Below, piece by piece: positions 17,105-26,415 of a DNA stretch of 35,341 bases. Every line of letters begins with the position of its first letter. Position 1 is the stretch's first letter. Under the pieces are notes generated by a model. The model worked only from the letters and a program-made list of their open reading frames with translations. It did no database searches and had not been told where the DNA came from. This DNA comes from Pseudomonas fluorescens (lineage in GTDB: Bacteria; Pseudomonadota; Gammaproteobacteria; Pseudomonadales; Pseudomonadaceae), in NCBI RefSeq assembly GCF_005938625.1, contig NZ_VCNJ01000108.1, positions 1-35,341 on the forward strand, read 5' to 3'. Made by a program: the position numbers and the translations under genes.

Positions 17105-17779
17105 ATGCAATACAATCTCACCAGGATCGACCCCGATGCTCCTAACGAGCAATATCCGATTGGCGAACGGGAAACCGTTTCCGATCCGTTAGAAGATCAA
17201 GTCCACAAAAACATTTTCATGGGCAAGCTGGAAGACGTGCTGAGTGGCGCGGTCAACTGGGGGCGTAAAAACTCCCTGTGGCCGTACAACTTCGGCCTGT
17301 CGTGCTGCTACGTGGAAATGACCACCGCCTTCACGGCGCCCCACGATATCGCGCGCTTTGGCGCCGAAGTTATCCGGGCATCGCCGCGTCAGGCCGACTT
17401 CATGGTTATCGCCGGGACCTGCTTCATCAAGATGGCGCCGATCATCCAGCGTCTCTACGAGCAGATGCTCGAGCCGAAGTGGGTTATCTCCATGGGTTCG
17501 TGCGCTAACTCCGGTGGCATGTACGACATCTACTCTGTGGTTCAAGGGGTGGACAAGTTCCTGCCCGTGGACGTCTACGTACCTGGCTGCCCTCCTCGTC
17601 CGGAAGCATTTCTGCAAGGCTTGATGCTGTTGCAGGAATCGATCGGCAAGGAGCGTCGTCCGCTTTCCTGGGTCGTTGGCGATCAAGGCGTTTATCGCGC
17701 CGACATGCCTTCGCAGAAAGAAGAGCGCCGCGAACAGCGAATCGCAGTCACCAACCTGCGCAGCCCTGACGAAGTCTGA
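17105..17779 (+). CDS. nuoB: NADH-quinone oxidoreductase subunit B
   Basis: NuoB (224 residues) carries the terminal [4Fe-4S] cluster N2, which hands electrons to quinone. The ligands are Cys67 and Cys68 (GLSCCYVEM), Cys133 (GSCANSGG) and Cys162 (VPGCPPRPE). APHDIARFGAEVIRASPRQAD is the conserved segment near the quinone site. I place the start at the ATG at 17105, which has GAGG 8 bases upstream; a TTG six bases earlier is in frame but too close to that site. The last 40 residues are charged and Pseudomonas-specific. Confidence 0.96.
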   Translation: MQYNLTRIDPDAPNEQYPIGERETVSDPLEDQVHKNIFMGKLEDVLSGAVNWGRKNSLWPYNFGLSCCYVEMTTAFTAPHDIARFGAEVIRASPRQADFMVIAGTCFIKMAPIIQRLYEQMLEPKWVISMGSCANSGGMYDIYSVVQGVDKFLPVDVYVPGCPPRPEAFLQGLMLLQESIGKERRPLSWVVGDQGVYRADMPSQKEERREQRIAVTNLRSPDEV

Positions 17780-17852
17780 TCCAGATCTGTTCTGACAAAG
17801 AAACGAGAAGCTGGCTTCATTCTTTACGTTGACCGAAAGCGAAAAAATAACC

Positions 17853-19637
17853 ATGACTACAGGCAGCGCTCTGTACATCCCGCCTTATAAGGCAGACGAC
17901 CAGGATGTGGTCGTTGAATTGAACAACCGTTTTGGCGCCGAAGCGTTCACCGCTCAATCGACCCGCACCGGCATGCCGGTGCTGTGGGTCGCGCGCGCCA
18001 GGCTCGTTGAAGTCCTGACTTTCCTGCGCAACCTGCCCAAGCCGTACGTCATGCTCTATGACCTGCACGGCGTGGACGAGCGTCTGCGCACCAAGCGTCA
18101 AGGGTTGCCGAGCGACGCTGAGTTCACCGTGTTCTATCACCTCATGTCGCTGGAGCGTAATAGTGACGTGATGATCAAGGTCGCCTTGTCCGAGAGCGAC
18201 CTCAGCTTGCCGACCGTCACCAGCATCTGGCCGAACGCCAACTGGTACGAGCGTGAAGTCTGGGACATGTTCGGCATCGACTTCAAAGGTCACCCGCACC
18301 TGTCGCGCATCATGATGCCGCCGACCTGGGAAGGTCACCCGCTGCGCAAGGACTTCCCGGCGCGCGCCACCGAATTCGATCCGTACAGCCTCAACCTCGC
18401 CAAGCAACAGCTTGAGGAAGAAGCTGCGCGTTTCCGTCCGGAAGACTGGGGCATGAAGCGTTCCGGCCCGAACGAGGACTACATGTTCCTCAACCTCGGC
18501 CCGAACCACCCTTCGGCGCACGGTGCGTTCCGCATCATTCTGCAACTGGACGGTGAAGAGATCGTCGACTGCGTGCCGGACATCGGCTACCACCACCGTG
18601 GTGCCGAGAAGATGGCCGAGCGTCAGTCGTGGCACAGCTTCATTCCGTACACCGACCGTATCGATTACCTCGGCGGCGTGATGAACAACCTGCCGTACGT
18701 GCTCTCGGTCGAGAAGCTGGCCGGCATCAAGGTGCCCGAGAAGGTCGACGTCATCCGCATCATGATGGCCGAGTTCTTCCGCATCACCAGCCACCTGCTG
18801 TTCCTCGGGACTTACATCCAGGACGTTGGTGCGATGACCCCGGTATTCTTTACCTTCACCGACCGCCAGAAGGCGTACACGGTGATTGAAGCCATCACCG
18901 GTTTCCGTCTGCACCCGGCCTGGTACCGCATCGGTGGTGTAGCCCACGACCTGCCGCGCGGCTGGGAAAAACTGGTGAAAGACTTCGTTGAATGGCTGCC
19001 AAAACGCCTCGACGAATACACCAAGGCTGCCCTGCAGAACAGCATCCTCAAGGGTCGTACCATCGGGGTTGCCCAGTACAACACCAAAGAAGCCCTGGAA
19101 TGGGGCGTCACCGGTGCCGGCCTGCGTTCGACCGGTTGCGACTTCGACCTGCGTAAGGCGCGTCCGTACTCCGGCTACGAGAACTTCGAGTTCGAAGTAC
19201 CGCTGGCCGCCAACGGCGATGCCTACGACCGCTGCATGGTTCGCGTTGAAGAGATGCGCCAGAGCATCAAGATCATCGACCAGTGCATGCGCAACATGCC
19301 GGAAGGCCCGTACAAGGCGGATCACCCGCTGACCACGCCGCCGCCGAAAGAACGCACGCTGCAGCACATCGAAACCCTGATCACGCACTTCCTGCAGGTT
19401 TCGTGGGGCCCGGTGATGCCGGCCAACGAATCCTTCCAGATGATCGAAGCGACCAAGGGCATCAACAGTTATTACCTGACGAGCGACGGCGGCACCATGA
19501 GCTACCGTACCCGGATCCGCACTCCAAGCTTCCCGCATCTGCAACAGATCCCTTCGGTGATCAAAGGCAGCATGGTCGCGGACATGATTGCGTACCTGGG
19601 TAGTATCGATTTCGTTATGGCCGACGTGGACCGCTAA
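17853..19637 (+). CDS. nuoCD: NADH-quinone oxidoreductase fused subunit C/D
   Basis: The 594-residue protein joins NuoC (about 1-190, with WYEREVWDMFGIDFKGHP and GHPLRKDFP) to NuoD (about 210-594, with LNLGPNHPSAHG, DIGYHHRGAEKMAE and the C-terminal SYRTRIRTPSFPHLQ and GSIDFVMADVDR). NuoD forms the quinone pocket with NuoB. The fusion is usual in gamma-proteobacteria such as E. coli. The ATG at 17853 fits the family start (MTTGSALYIPPYKADDQD). An in-frame TTG 24 bases upstream is less likely. The 73-base gap from nuoB is one of the larger gaps in the operon. Confidence 0.97.
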   Translation: MTTGSALYIPPYKADDQDVVVELNNRFGAEAFTAQSTRTGMPVLWVARARLVEVLTFLRNLPKPYVMLYDLHGVDERLRTKRQGLPSDAEFTVFYHLMSLERNSDVMIKVALSESDLSLPTVTSIWPNANWYEREVWDMFGIDFKGHPHLSRIMMPPTWEGHPLRKDFPARATEFDPYSLNLAKQQLEEEAARFRPEDWGMKRSGPNEDYMFLNLGPNHPSAHGAFRIILQLDGEEIVDCVPDIGYHHRGAEKMAERQSWHSFIPYTDRIDYLGGVMNNLPYVLSVEKLAGIKVPEKVDVIRIMMAEFFRITSHLLFLGTYIQDVGAMTPVFFTFTDRQKAYTVIEAITGFRLHPAWYRIGGVAHDLPRGWEKLVKDFVEWLPKRLDEYTKAALQNSILKGRTIGVAQYNTKEALEWGVTGAGLRSTGCDFDLRKARPYSGYENFEFEVPLAANGDAYDRCMVRVEEMRQSIKIIDQCMRNMPEGPYKADHPLTTPPPKERTLQHIETLITHFLQVSWGPVMPANESFQMIEATKGINSYYLTSDGGTMSYRTRIRTPSFPHLQQIPSVIKGSMVADMIAYLGSIDFVMADVDR

Positions 19638-19639
19638 GC

Positions 19640-20137
19640 ATGAACAGCACGCTTATCCAGACAGACCGTTTCACCCTCAGTGAAACCGAGCGCTCGGCCA
19701 TTGAGCACGAGCTGCATCACTACGAAGACCCGCGTGCGGCGTCGATCGAAGCCCTGAAGATCGTTCAGAAAGAACGCGGCTGGGTGCCGGATGGCGCCTT
19801 GTACGCGATCGGCGAGATCCTCGGCATCCCGGCCAGCGACGTTGAAGGTGTGGCTACTTTTTACAGCCAGATTTTCCGTCAGCCGGTCGGCCGTCACATC
19901 ATTCGCGTCTGCGACAGCATGGTCTGCTACATCGGCGGCCATGAGTCGGTGGTCAGCGAAATCCAGAACAATCTGGGCATCGGCCTGGGTCAGACCACCA
20001 CCGACGGTCGTTTCACCCTGCTGCCTGTCTGCTGCCTCGGCAACTGCGACAAGGCACCGGCGCTGATGATCGACGACGACACCTTTGGTGATGTGCAGCC
20101 TGCTGGCGTCGCCAAACTGCTCGAGGGCTACGTATGA
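19640..20137 (+). CDS. nuoE: NADH-quinone oxidoreductase subunit E
   Basis: NuoE (165 residues) is the thioredoxin-fold subunit with the [2Fe-2S] cluster N1a. Ligands are Cys91 and Cys96 (CDSMVC) and Cys132 and Cys136 (CLGNC). ASIEALKIVQKERGWVPDGALYAI and GVATFYSQIF are family hallmarks. It starts 2 bases after nuoCD and its last four bases (ATGA) overlap nuoF, so translation of E and F, which form the NADH dehydrogenase fragment with NuoG, is coupled. Confidence 0.96.
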   Translation: MNSTLIQTDRFTLSETERSAIEHELHHYEDPRAASIEALKIVQKERGWVPDGALYAIGEILGIPASDVEGVATFYSQIFRQPVGRHIIRVCDSMVCYIGGHESVVSEIQNNLGIGLGQTTTDGRFTLLPVCCLGNCDKAPALMIDDDTFGDVQPAGVAKLLEGYV

Positions 20138-21489
20138 CCCTGACATCTTTCGGTCCTGCCAACCGCATTCAGCGTTCGGCCGAGACTCACCCGCTGACCT
20201 GGCGTCTGCGCGATGACGGCGAAGCCGTGTGGCTCGACGAATACCAGGCCAAGAACGGTTACGCCGCTGCGCGCAAAGCCTTCGCCGACATGGATCAGGA
20301 CGCCATCGTCCAGACCGTGAAAGACGCCGGCCTTAAAGGTCGCGGCGGTGCAGGCTTCCCCACAGGCGTGAAGTGGGGCCTGATGCCCAAAGACGAATCC
20401 ATCAACATCCGCTACCTGCTGTGCAACGCGGATGAAATGGAGCCGAACACCTGGAAAGACCGCATGCTGATGGAGCAACTGCCCCATCTGCTGATCGAAG
20501 GCATGCTGATCAGTGCTCGCGCGCTGAAAACCTACCGTGGCTATATCTTCCTGCGTGGCGAGTACACCACCGCCGCCAAGCACCTCAACCGTGCCGTGGA
20601 AGAAGCCAAGGCTGCAGGCCTGCTGGGCAAGAACATTCTGGGCAGCGGCTTCGATTTCGAGCTGTTCGTCCACACCGGCGCCGGGCGTTACATCTGCGGT
20701 GAAGAAACCGCACTGATCAACTCCCTCGAAGGCCGCCGCGCCAACCCGCGCTCCAAGCCGCCCTTCCCTGCCGCCGTCGGCGTGTGGGGCAAGCCGACCT
20801 GCGTGAACAACGTGGAAACCCTGTGCAACGTGCCGGCGATCATTGCCGATGGCGTTGACTGGTACAAATCGTTGGCCCGCGAAGGCAGCGAAGACATGGG
20901 CACCAAGCTCATGGGCTTCTCCGGCAAAGTGAAAAACCCGGGCCTGTGGGAATTGCCATTCGGCGTCACCGGTCGCGAGTTGTTCGAAGACTACGCCGGC
21001 GGCATGCGCGACGGCTTCAAGCTCAAGGCCTGGCAGCCAGGTGGCGCCGGTACCGGTTTCCTCCTGCCTGAACACCTCGACGCACAAATGTACGCCGGCG
21101 GCATCGCCAAAGTGGGCACCCGTATGGGTACCGGCCTGGCCATGGCCGTGGACGACAGCGTCAACATGGTCTCCTTGCTGCGCAACATGGAGCAGTTCTT
21201 CGCTCGCGAGTCGTGCGGTTTCTGCACCCCGTGCCGCGATGGTTTGCCATGGAGCGTCAAGCTCTTGATGGCCATCGAACAAGGCCGTGGTCAGCCAGGC
21301 GACATCGAGACCCTGCTGGGTCTGGTCAACTTCCTCGGCCCGGGCAAGACCTTCTGTGCTCACGCACCGGGTGCCGTAGAACCGTTGGGCAGCGCGATCA
21401 AATACTTCCGTCCAGAGTTCGAAGCCGGTATCGCGCCAGTCAGCGCTGCCGTCCCGCCTCTGGCAAGGCCGATCGTAATCGGCGCGTAA
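20134..21489 (+). CDS. nuoF: NADH-quinone oxidoreductase subunit F
   Basis: NuoF (451 residues) binds NADH and FMN and holds cluster N3. The nucleotide-binding glycine-rich loop KGRGGAGFPTG is at 68-78; FMN-binding residues lie in LLCNADEMEPNTWKDR (95-110; most homologues have D/E-x-E-P-G-T) and ICGEETALINSLEG (187-200). The N3 ligands are Cys361, Cys364 and Cys367 (CGFCTPC) and Cys408 (FCAHAPGA). The Asn105 in EPNTWKDR is also seen in E. coli-type NuoF. It overlaps nuoE by 4 bases and is followed by an unusually long 134-base gap before nuoG. Confidence 0.97.
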   Translation: MTLTSFGPANRIQRSAETHPLTWRLRDDGEAVWLDEYQAKNGYAAARKAFADMDQDAIVQTVKDAGLKGRGGAGFPTGVKWGLMPKDESINIRYLLCNADEMEPNTWKDRMLMEQLPHLLIEGMLISARALKTYRGYIFLRGEYTTAAKHLNRAVEEAKAAGLLGKNILGSGFDFELFVHTGAGRYICGEETALINSLEGRRANPRSKPPFPAAVGVWGKPTCVNNVETLCNVPAIIADGVDWYKSLAREGSEDMGTKLMGFSGKVKNPGLWELPFGVTGRELFEDYAGGMRDGFKLKAWQPGGAGTGFLLPEHLDAQMYAGGIAKVGTRMGTGLAMAVDDSVNMVSLLRNMEQFFARESCGFCTPCRDGLPWSVKLLMAIEQGRGQPGDIETLLGLVNFLGPGKTFCAHAPGAVEPLGSAIKYFRPEFEAGIAPVSAAVPPLARPIVIGA

Positions 21490-21500
21490 ACGCTTAATAA

Positions 21501-21524
21501 GGTGAAGGGCCTGGGCCCTTCGCC
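21501..21524 (+). repeat. Strong intra-operon hairpin between nuoF and nuoG
   Basis: GGTGAAGGGCC (21501-21511) pairs along its full length with GGCCCTTCGCC (21514-21524) with one G-T pair and a 2-base gap (loop probably enlarged by opening the top pairs). It begins 11 bases after the nuoF stop. No T-run follows, so it is not an obvious terminator; it could stabilise or process the upstream mRNA. Confidence 0.6.
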
Positions 21525-21623
21525 TCCTGCGATGACGCCTTTCGAGGCTGGTTTGATTCGCACGGATAACAAGATTCCATTAGCCACGCCCGCTGACACC
21601 GGGCCAACGAAGACCTTTGAACC

Positions 21624-24338
21624 ATGGCCACTATCCACGTAGACGGCAAAGCGCTCGAAGTCGACGGGGCAGACAACCTGTTACAGGCATGTCTGTCGCT
21701 GGGCCTCGACATTCCATATTTCTGCTGGCACCCCGCGCTTGGTAGCGTCGGGGCTTGTCGCCAGTGCGCGGTCAAGCAGTACACCGACGAGAACGACACC
21801 CGTGGTCGCATCGTCATGTCCTGCATGACCCCTGCCACTGACAACACCTGGATCTCCATCGAAGATGAAGAATCCAAGGCGTTCCGCGCCAGTGTTGTTG
21901 AATGGCTGATGACCAACCACCCGCACGACTGCCCTGTGTGCGAAGAAGGCGGTCATTGCCACCTGCAAGACATGACAGTGATGACCGGCCACAACGAACG
22001 CCGTTATCGCTTCACCAAACGCACCCACCAGAACCAGCAACTGGGCCCGTTCATTTCCCACGAAATGAACCGCTGCATCGCTTGCTACCGCTGCGTGCGT
22101 TTCTACAAGGATTACGCTGGCGGCACCGACCTCGGTGTGTTCGGCGCCCACGACAACGTGTACTTCGGTCGCGTTGAAGACGGCACCCTCGAAAGCGAGT
22201 TCTCCGGCAACCTCACCGAGGTCTGCCCGACCGGTGTGTTCACCGACAAGACTCACTCCGAACGCTACAACCGCAAGTGGGACATGCAGTTCGCACCGAG
22301 CATCTGCCACGGCTGCTCGAGCGGTTGCAACATTTCCCCGGGCGAGCGTTACGGCGAACTGCGTCGCATCGAAAACCGTTTCAACGGTTCGGTGAACCAG
22401 TACTTCCTGTGCGACCGTGGCCGTTTCGGTTATGGCTACGTCAACCGCACCGACCGTCCACGTCAGCCACTGCTGGCCGACGGCACCAAGCTCGGTCTGG
22501 ATGCTGCACTGGATAAAGCCGCTGACCTGCTGCGCGGTCGCAATATCGTCGGTATCGGCTCGCCGCGTGCCAGCCTCGAAAGCAACTACGCGTTGCGCGA
22601 ACTGGTTGGCGCCGAGCACTTCTACTCGGGTATCGAAGCCTCCGAACTGGAGCGCATCCGTCTGGTCCTGCAAGTGCTGAAAGACAGCCCGCTGCCTGTG
22701 CCGAACATGCGCGACATCGAAGACCACGACGCCATTTTCGTCCTCGGTGAAGACCTGACCCAGACCGCCGCCCGTGTGGCGCTGTCGCTGCGTCAATCGG
22801 TCAAAGGCAAGGCTGAAGACATGGCCGAAGCCATGCGCGTTCAGCCTTGGCTCGACGCTGCGGTGAAGAACATCGGTCAGCACGCGCTGAACCCGCTGTT
22901 CATCGCCAGCCTGGCGGAAACCAAGCTCGACGACATCGCTGAAGAATGCGTACACGCTGCTCCGGATGACTTGGCACGCATCGGTTTCGCCGTTGCTCAC
23001 GCACTGGACGCCAGCGCGCCGGCCGTTGAAGGTCTGGACGCCGAAGCACTGGAACTGGCTAAGCGTATTGCTGACGCCCTGCTCGCTGCCAAACGTCCGC
23101 TGATCATCGCCGGTACTTCGCTGGGCTCCAAAGCCCTGATCGAAGCCGCCGCGAACATCGCCAAGGCGCTGAAGCTGCGCGAGAAGAACGGTTCGATCAG
23201 CCTGATCGTCCCGGAAGCCAACAGCCTTGGTCTGGCCATGCTCGGTGGCGAATCGGTCGACGCGGCGCTGCAAGCCGTGATCGATGGCAAGGCCGACGCT
23301 ATCGTCGTGCTGGAAAACGATCTGTACACCCGCACCGCCAAAGAAAAAGTCGATGCTGCGCTGAACGCTGCGCAAGTAGTGATCGTTGCTGATCATCAGA
23401 AGACGGCTACCAGCGATCGCGCGCACCTGATTCTTCCAGCCGCGAGCTTCGCTGAGGGCGACGGTACGCTGGTCAGCCAGGAAGGTCGCGCCCAGCGCTT
23501 CTTCCAGGTTTTCGACCCGCAATACCTCGACGCAAGCATCCTGGTTCACGAAGGCTGGCGCTGGCTGCACGCCCTGCGCGCGACCCTGCTGAACCAGCCG
23601 ATCGACTGGACGCAACTCGACCACGTCACCGCTGCCGTTGCTTCGAGCACCGAGCAACTGGCGCGCATCGTCGACGCTGCACCATCCGCCGCGTTCCGCA
23701 TCAAGGGTCTGAAACTGGCACGTGAGCCGCTGCGTTATTCCGGTCGCACTGCGATGCGCGCCGACATCAGCGTTCACGAACCGCGCACCCCGCAAGACAA
23801 AGACACCGCGTTCGCCTTCTCCATGGAAGGTTACTCGGGCTCTGCCGAACCGCGTCAGCAAGTACCATTTGCATGGTCGCCGGGCTGGAACTCGCCACAA
23901 GCGTGGAACAAGTTCCAGGACGAAGTCGGTGGTCACATCCGTGCCGGCGACCCGGGCACCCGCCTGATCGAAAGCACTGGCGATTCGCTGAACTGGTTCG
24001 CTGCTGCACCGCGCGCATTCAATCCGGCGCCGGGCACTTGGCAAGCCGTGCCGTTCTTCCACCTGTTCGGCAGCGAAGAAAACTCTTCGAAAGCCGCGCC
24101 GGTTCAAGAGCGTATTCCGGCTCCATACGTGGCACTGGCCAAGTCGGAAGCGGATCGTCTCGGCGTCAACGACGGTGCCCTGCTGAGCCTGAACGTGGCC
24201 GGTCAGACCCTGCGTCTGCCGCTGCGCATCAATGAAGAACTGGGCGCCGGTCTGGTGGCATTGCCTGCGGGCATCGCCGGCATTCCACCGGCATTCGCCG
24301 GCGTATCCGTCGACGGTCTGCAGGAGGCAGCGCAATGA
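21624..24338 (+). CDS. nuoG: NADH-quinone oxidoreductase subunit G
   Basis: NuoG (904 residues) is the largest peripheral-arm subunit. The N-terminal ferredoxin-like domain holds N1b (Cys34, Cys45, Cys48, Cys67). N5 has its characteristic His99 with Cys103, Cys106 and Cys112. N4 uses Cys151, Cys154, Cys157 and Cys201. The extra cluster N7, present in only some bacteria such as E. coli, is intact: Cys228, Cys231, Cys235 and Cys263. The remaining roughly 640 residues form the molybdopterin-oxidoreductase-like domain without cofactor. The Shine-Dalgarno before the ATG is weak, and the gene follows a 134-base spacer with a stem-loop. Its end overlaps nuoH by 4 bases (ATGA). Confidence 0.97.
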   Translation: MATIHVDGKALEVDGADNLLQACLSLGLDIPYFCWHPALGSVGACRQCAVKQYTDENDTRGRIVMSCMTPATDNTWISIEDEESKAFRASVVEWLMTNHPHDCPVCEEGGHCHLQDMTVMTGHNERRYRFTKRTHQNQQLGPFISHEMNRCIACYRCVRFYKDYAGGTDLGVFGAHDNVYFGRVEDGTLESEFSGNLTEVCPTGVFTDKTHSERYNRKWDMQFAPSICHGCSSGCNISPGERYGELRRIENRFNGSVNQYFLCDRGRFGYGYVNRTDRPRQPLLADGTKLGLDAALDKAADLLRGRNIVGIGSPRASLESNYALRELVGAEHFYSGIEASELERIRLVLQVLKDSPLPVPNMRDIEDHDAIFVLGEDLTQTAARVALSLRQSVKGKAEDMAEAMRVQPWLDAAVKNIGQHALNPLFIASLAETKLDDIAEECVHAAPDDLARIGFAVAHALDASAPAVEGLDAEALELAKRIADALLAAKRPLIIAGTSLGSKALIEAAANIAKALKLREKNGSISLIVPEANSLGLAMLGGESVDAALQAVIDGKADAIVVLENDLYTRTAKEKVDAALNAAQVVIVADHQKTATSDRAHLILPAASFAEGDGTLVSQEGRAQRFFQVFDPQYLDASILVHEGWRWLHALRATLLNQPIDWTQLDHVTAAVASSTEQLARIVDAAPSAAFRIKGLKLAREPLRYSGRTAMRADISVHEPRTPQDKDTAFAFSMEGYSGSAEPRQQVPFAWSPGWNSPQAWNKFQDEVGGHIRAGDPGTRLIESTGDSLNWFAAAPRAFNPAPGTWQAVPFFHLFGSEENSSKAAPVQERIPAPYVALAKSEADRLGVNDGALLSLNVAGQTLRLPLRINEELGAGLVALPAGIAGIPPAFAGVSVDGLQEAAQ

Positions 24339-25342
24339 CCTGGTTCACCCCTGAAGTGATCGATGTGATCCTCTCGGTCGTCAAAGCCATCGTGATTCTG
24401 CTGGCCGTGGTGGTCGCGGGCGCGTTGCTCAGCTTTGTCGAACGTCGCCTGCTGGGCTGGTGGCAGGACCGTTACGGTCCGAACCGCGTTGGTCCGTTTG
24501 GTATGTTCCAGATCGCCGCCGACATGCTGAAGATGTTCTTCAAGGAAGACTGGACCCCGCCGTTTGCCGACAAAGTGATTTTCACTTTGGCACCGGTGGT
24601 GGCCATGTCCGCCCTGCTGATCGCCTTCGCGATCATCCCGATCACCCCGACCTGGGGCGTCGCGGATCTGAACATCGGCCTGCTGTTCTTCTTCGCCATG
24701 GCCGGTCTGTCGGTCTACGCGGTGTTGTTCGCCGGCTGGTCGAGTAACAACAAGTTCGCCCTGCTCGGCAGCTTGCGTGCGTCGGCGCAGACCGTGTCCT
24801 ACGAAGTGTTCATGGGCCTGGCCCTGATGGGCATCGTGGTGCAGGTCGGCTCATTCAACATGCGCGACATCGTCGAGTACCAGGCGCAGAACCTGTGGTT
24901 CATCATTCCGCAGTTCTTCGGCTTCTGTACCTTCTTCATCGCTGGCGTCGCCGTGACTCACCGTCACCCGTTCGACCAGCCGGAAGCGGAACAGGAACTG
25001 GCCGACGGTTACCACATTGAATACGCCGGTATGAAATGGGGCATGTTCTTCGTCGGTGAATACATCGGCATCATCCTGATCTCGGCGCTGCTGGTCACCC
25101 TGTTCTTCGGTGGCTGGCACGGTCCGTTCGGCATCTTGCCGCAACTGGCGTTCGTCTGGTTCGCACTGAAGACCGCGTTCTTCATCATGCTGTTCATCCT
25201 GCTGCGCGCTTCCATTCCGCGTCCGCGTTATGACCAGGTGATGGATTTCAGCTGGAAATTCTGCCTGCCACTGACCCTGATCAATTTGCTGGTGACCGCT
25301 GCAGTCGTGTTGTGGAACACGCCTGCGGTCGCGGTTCAGTGA
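24335..25342 (+). CDS. nuoH: NADH-quinone oxidoreductase subunit H
   Basis: NuoH (335 residues) is the eight-helix membrane subunit that, with NuoB and NuoD, forms the quinone chamber and connects it to the proton channels. The cytoplasmic loop RLLGWWQDRYGPNRVGPFG (about 38-56) and the acidic loop HRHPFDQPEAEQELADGYH with EYAGMKWG (about 209-236) are the conserved quinone-site segments. Hydrophobic helices fill the rest. It overlaps nuoG by 4 bases and is followed 11 bases later by nuoI. Confidence 0.97.
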   Translation: MTWFTPEVIDVILSVVKAIVILLAVVVAGALLSFVERRLLGWWQDRYGPNRVGPFGMFQIAADMLKMFFKEDWTPPFADKVIFTLAPVVAMSALLIAFAIIPITPTWGVADLNIGLLFFFAMAGLSVYAVLFAGWSSNNKFALLGSLRASAQTVSYEVFMGLALMGIVVQVGSFNMRDIVEYQAQNLWFIIPQFFGFCTFFIAGVAVTHRHPFDQPEAEQELADGYHIEYAGMKWGMFFVGEYIGIILISALLVTLFFGGWHGPFGILPQLAFVWFALKTAFFIMLFILLRASIPRPRYDQVMDFSWKFCLPLTLINLLVTAAVVLWNTPAVAVQ

Positions 25343-25353
25343 GGATTTGACCC

Positions 25354-25902
25354 ATGTTCAAATATATTGGCGACATCGTTAAGGGTACTGGTACCCAGTT
25401 GCGCAGCCTGGTCATGGTCTTCGGCCATGGCTTTCGCAAGCGCGACACCCTGCAATACCCGGAAGAAGCGGTCTACCTGCCACCCCGCTACCGTGGTCGT
25501 ATCGTCCTGACCCGCGACCCCGATGGCGAAGAGCGTTGCGTAGCCTGCAACCTGTGCGCCGTGGCTTGCCCGGTGGGTTGCATCTCGCTGCAGAAAGCTG
25601 AAACCGAAGACGGTCGCTGGTACCCGGACTTCTTCCGTATCAACTTCTCGCGCTGCATTTTCTGCGGTCTCTGCGAGGAAGCCTGTCCGACCACCGCAAT
25701 CCAGCTGACCCCGGATTTCGAGATGGCCGAGTTCAAACGTCAGGACCTGGTGTACGAGAAAGAAGATCTGTTGATCTCCGGCCCCGGCAAAAACCCTGAT
25801 TACAACTTCTATCGTGTTGCAGGTATGGCAATCGCTGGCAAGCCGAAAGGCTCCGCGCAGAACGAAGCCGAACCGATCAACGTGAAGAGCTTGCTGCCTT
25901 AA
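25354..25902 (+). CDS. nuoI: NADH-quinone oxidoreductase subunit I
   Basis: NuoI (182 residues) is the ferredoxin-like subunit that holds clusters N6a and N6b, carrying electrons to N2. The two CxxCxxCxxxC motifs are Cys62, 65, 68, 72 and Cys101, 104, 107, 111; the following CP residues exchange ligands between clusters as in 8Fe ferredoxins. An N-terminal amphipathic stretch (1-30) lies against the membrane arm. GAGGA precedes the ATG. The C-terminal roughly 30 residues (after about 150) are a variable tail. Confidence 0.97.
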   Translation: MFKYIGDIVKGTGTQLRSLVMVFGHGFRKRDTLQYPEEAVYLPPRYRGRIVLTRDPDGEERCVACNLCAVACPVGCISLQKAETEDGRWYPDFFRINFSRCIFCGLCEEACPTTAIQLTPDFEMAEFKRQDLVYEKEDLLISGPGKNPDYNFYRVAGMAIAGKPKGSAQNEAEPINVKSLLP

Positions 25903-25911
25903 GGAAGAACG

Positions 25912-26412
25912 ATGGAATTCGCTTTCTATTTCGCATCGGGTATCGCTGTTGTGTCCACGCTTCGCGTAGTCACCAACACCAACCCTGTGCACGCCCTGCT
26001 CTACCTGATCATCTCGTTGATCGCCGTGGCCATGACCTTCTTCGCACTCGGCGCGCCGTTCGCCGGCGTGCTGGAAGTGATCGCTTACGCCGGCGCCATC
26101 ATGGTGCTGTTCGTGTTCGTGGTGATGATGCTGAACCTGGGCCCGGCCTCGGTTCAGCAAGAACGCGTCTGGCTCAAGCCCGGCATCTGGGCCGGCCCGG
26201 TGATTCTCGCCGCCCTGCTGCTGGCCGAACTGCTGTATGTGCTGTTCGCTCACCAGAGCGGTCAGGCCATCGGCCACACCACCGTAGACGCGAAAGCCGT
26301 GGGCATCAGCCTGTTCGGCCCGTACCTGCTGGTGGTCGAACTCGCCTCGATGCTGCTGCTCGCTGCAGCCGTCACGGCGTTCCATTTGGGCCGTAACGAG
26401 GCGAAGGAGTAA
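25912..26412 (+). CDS. nuoJ: NADH-quinone oxidoreductase subunit J
   Basis: NuoJ (166 residues) is a membrane-arm subunit with five predicted helices. The segment EVIAYAGAIMVLFVFVVMMLNL (about 56-77) is the conserved pi-bulge helix 3 that couples the quinone cavity to proton pumping. The stretch NPVHALLYLIISLIAVAMTFFALGAPF precedes it. AAGGAAGA lies just before the ATG, 9 bases after nuoI. The stop is 3 bases before nuoK. Confidence 0.96.
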   Translation: MEFAFYFASGIAVVSTLRVVTNTNPVHALLYLIISLIAVAMTFFALGAPFAGVLEVIAYAGAIMVLFVFVVMMLNLGPASVQQERVWLKPGIWAGPVILAALLLAELLYVLFAHQSGQAIGHTTVDAKAVGISLFGPYLLVVELASMLLLAAAVTAFHLGRNEAKE

Positions 26413-26415
26413 GAC

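Noticed and set aside
21681..24335. 884-codon open frame on the minus strand across nuoG
   Set aside because: Shadow of nuoG. The plus strand has all expected Fe-S ligands and the frame lacks any family similarity.
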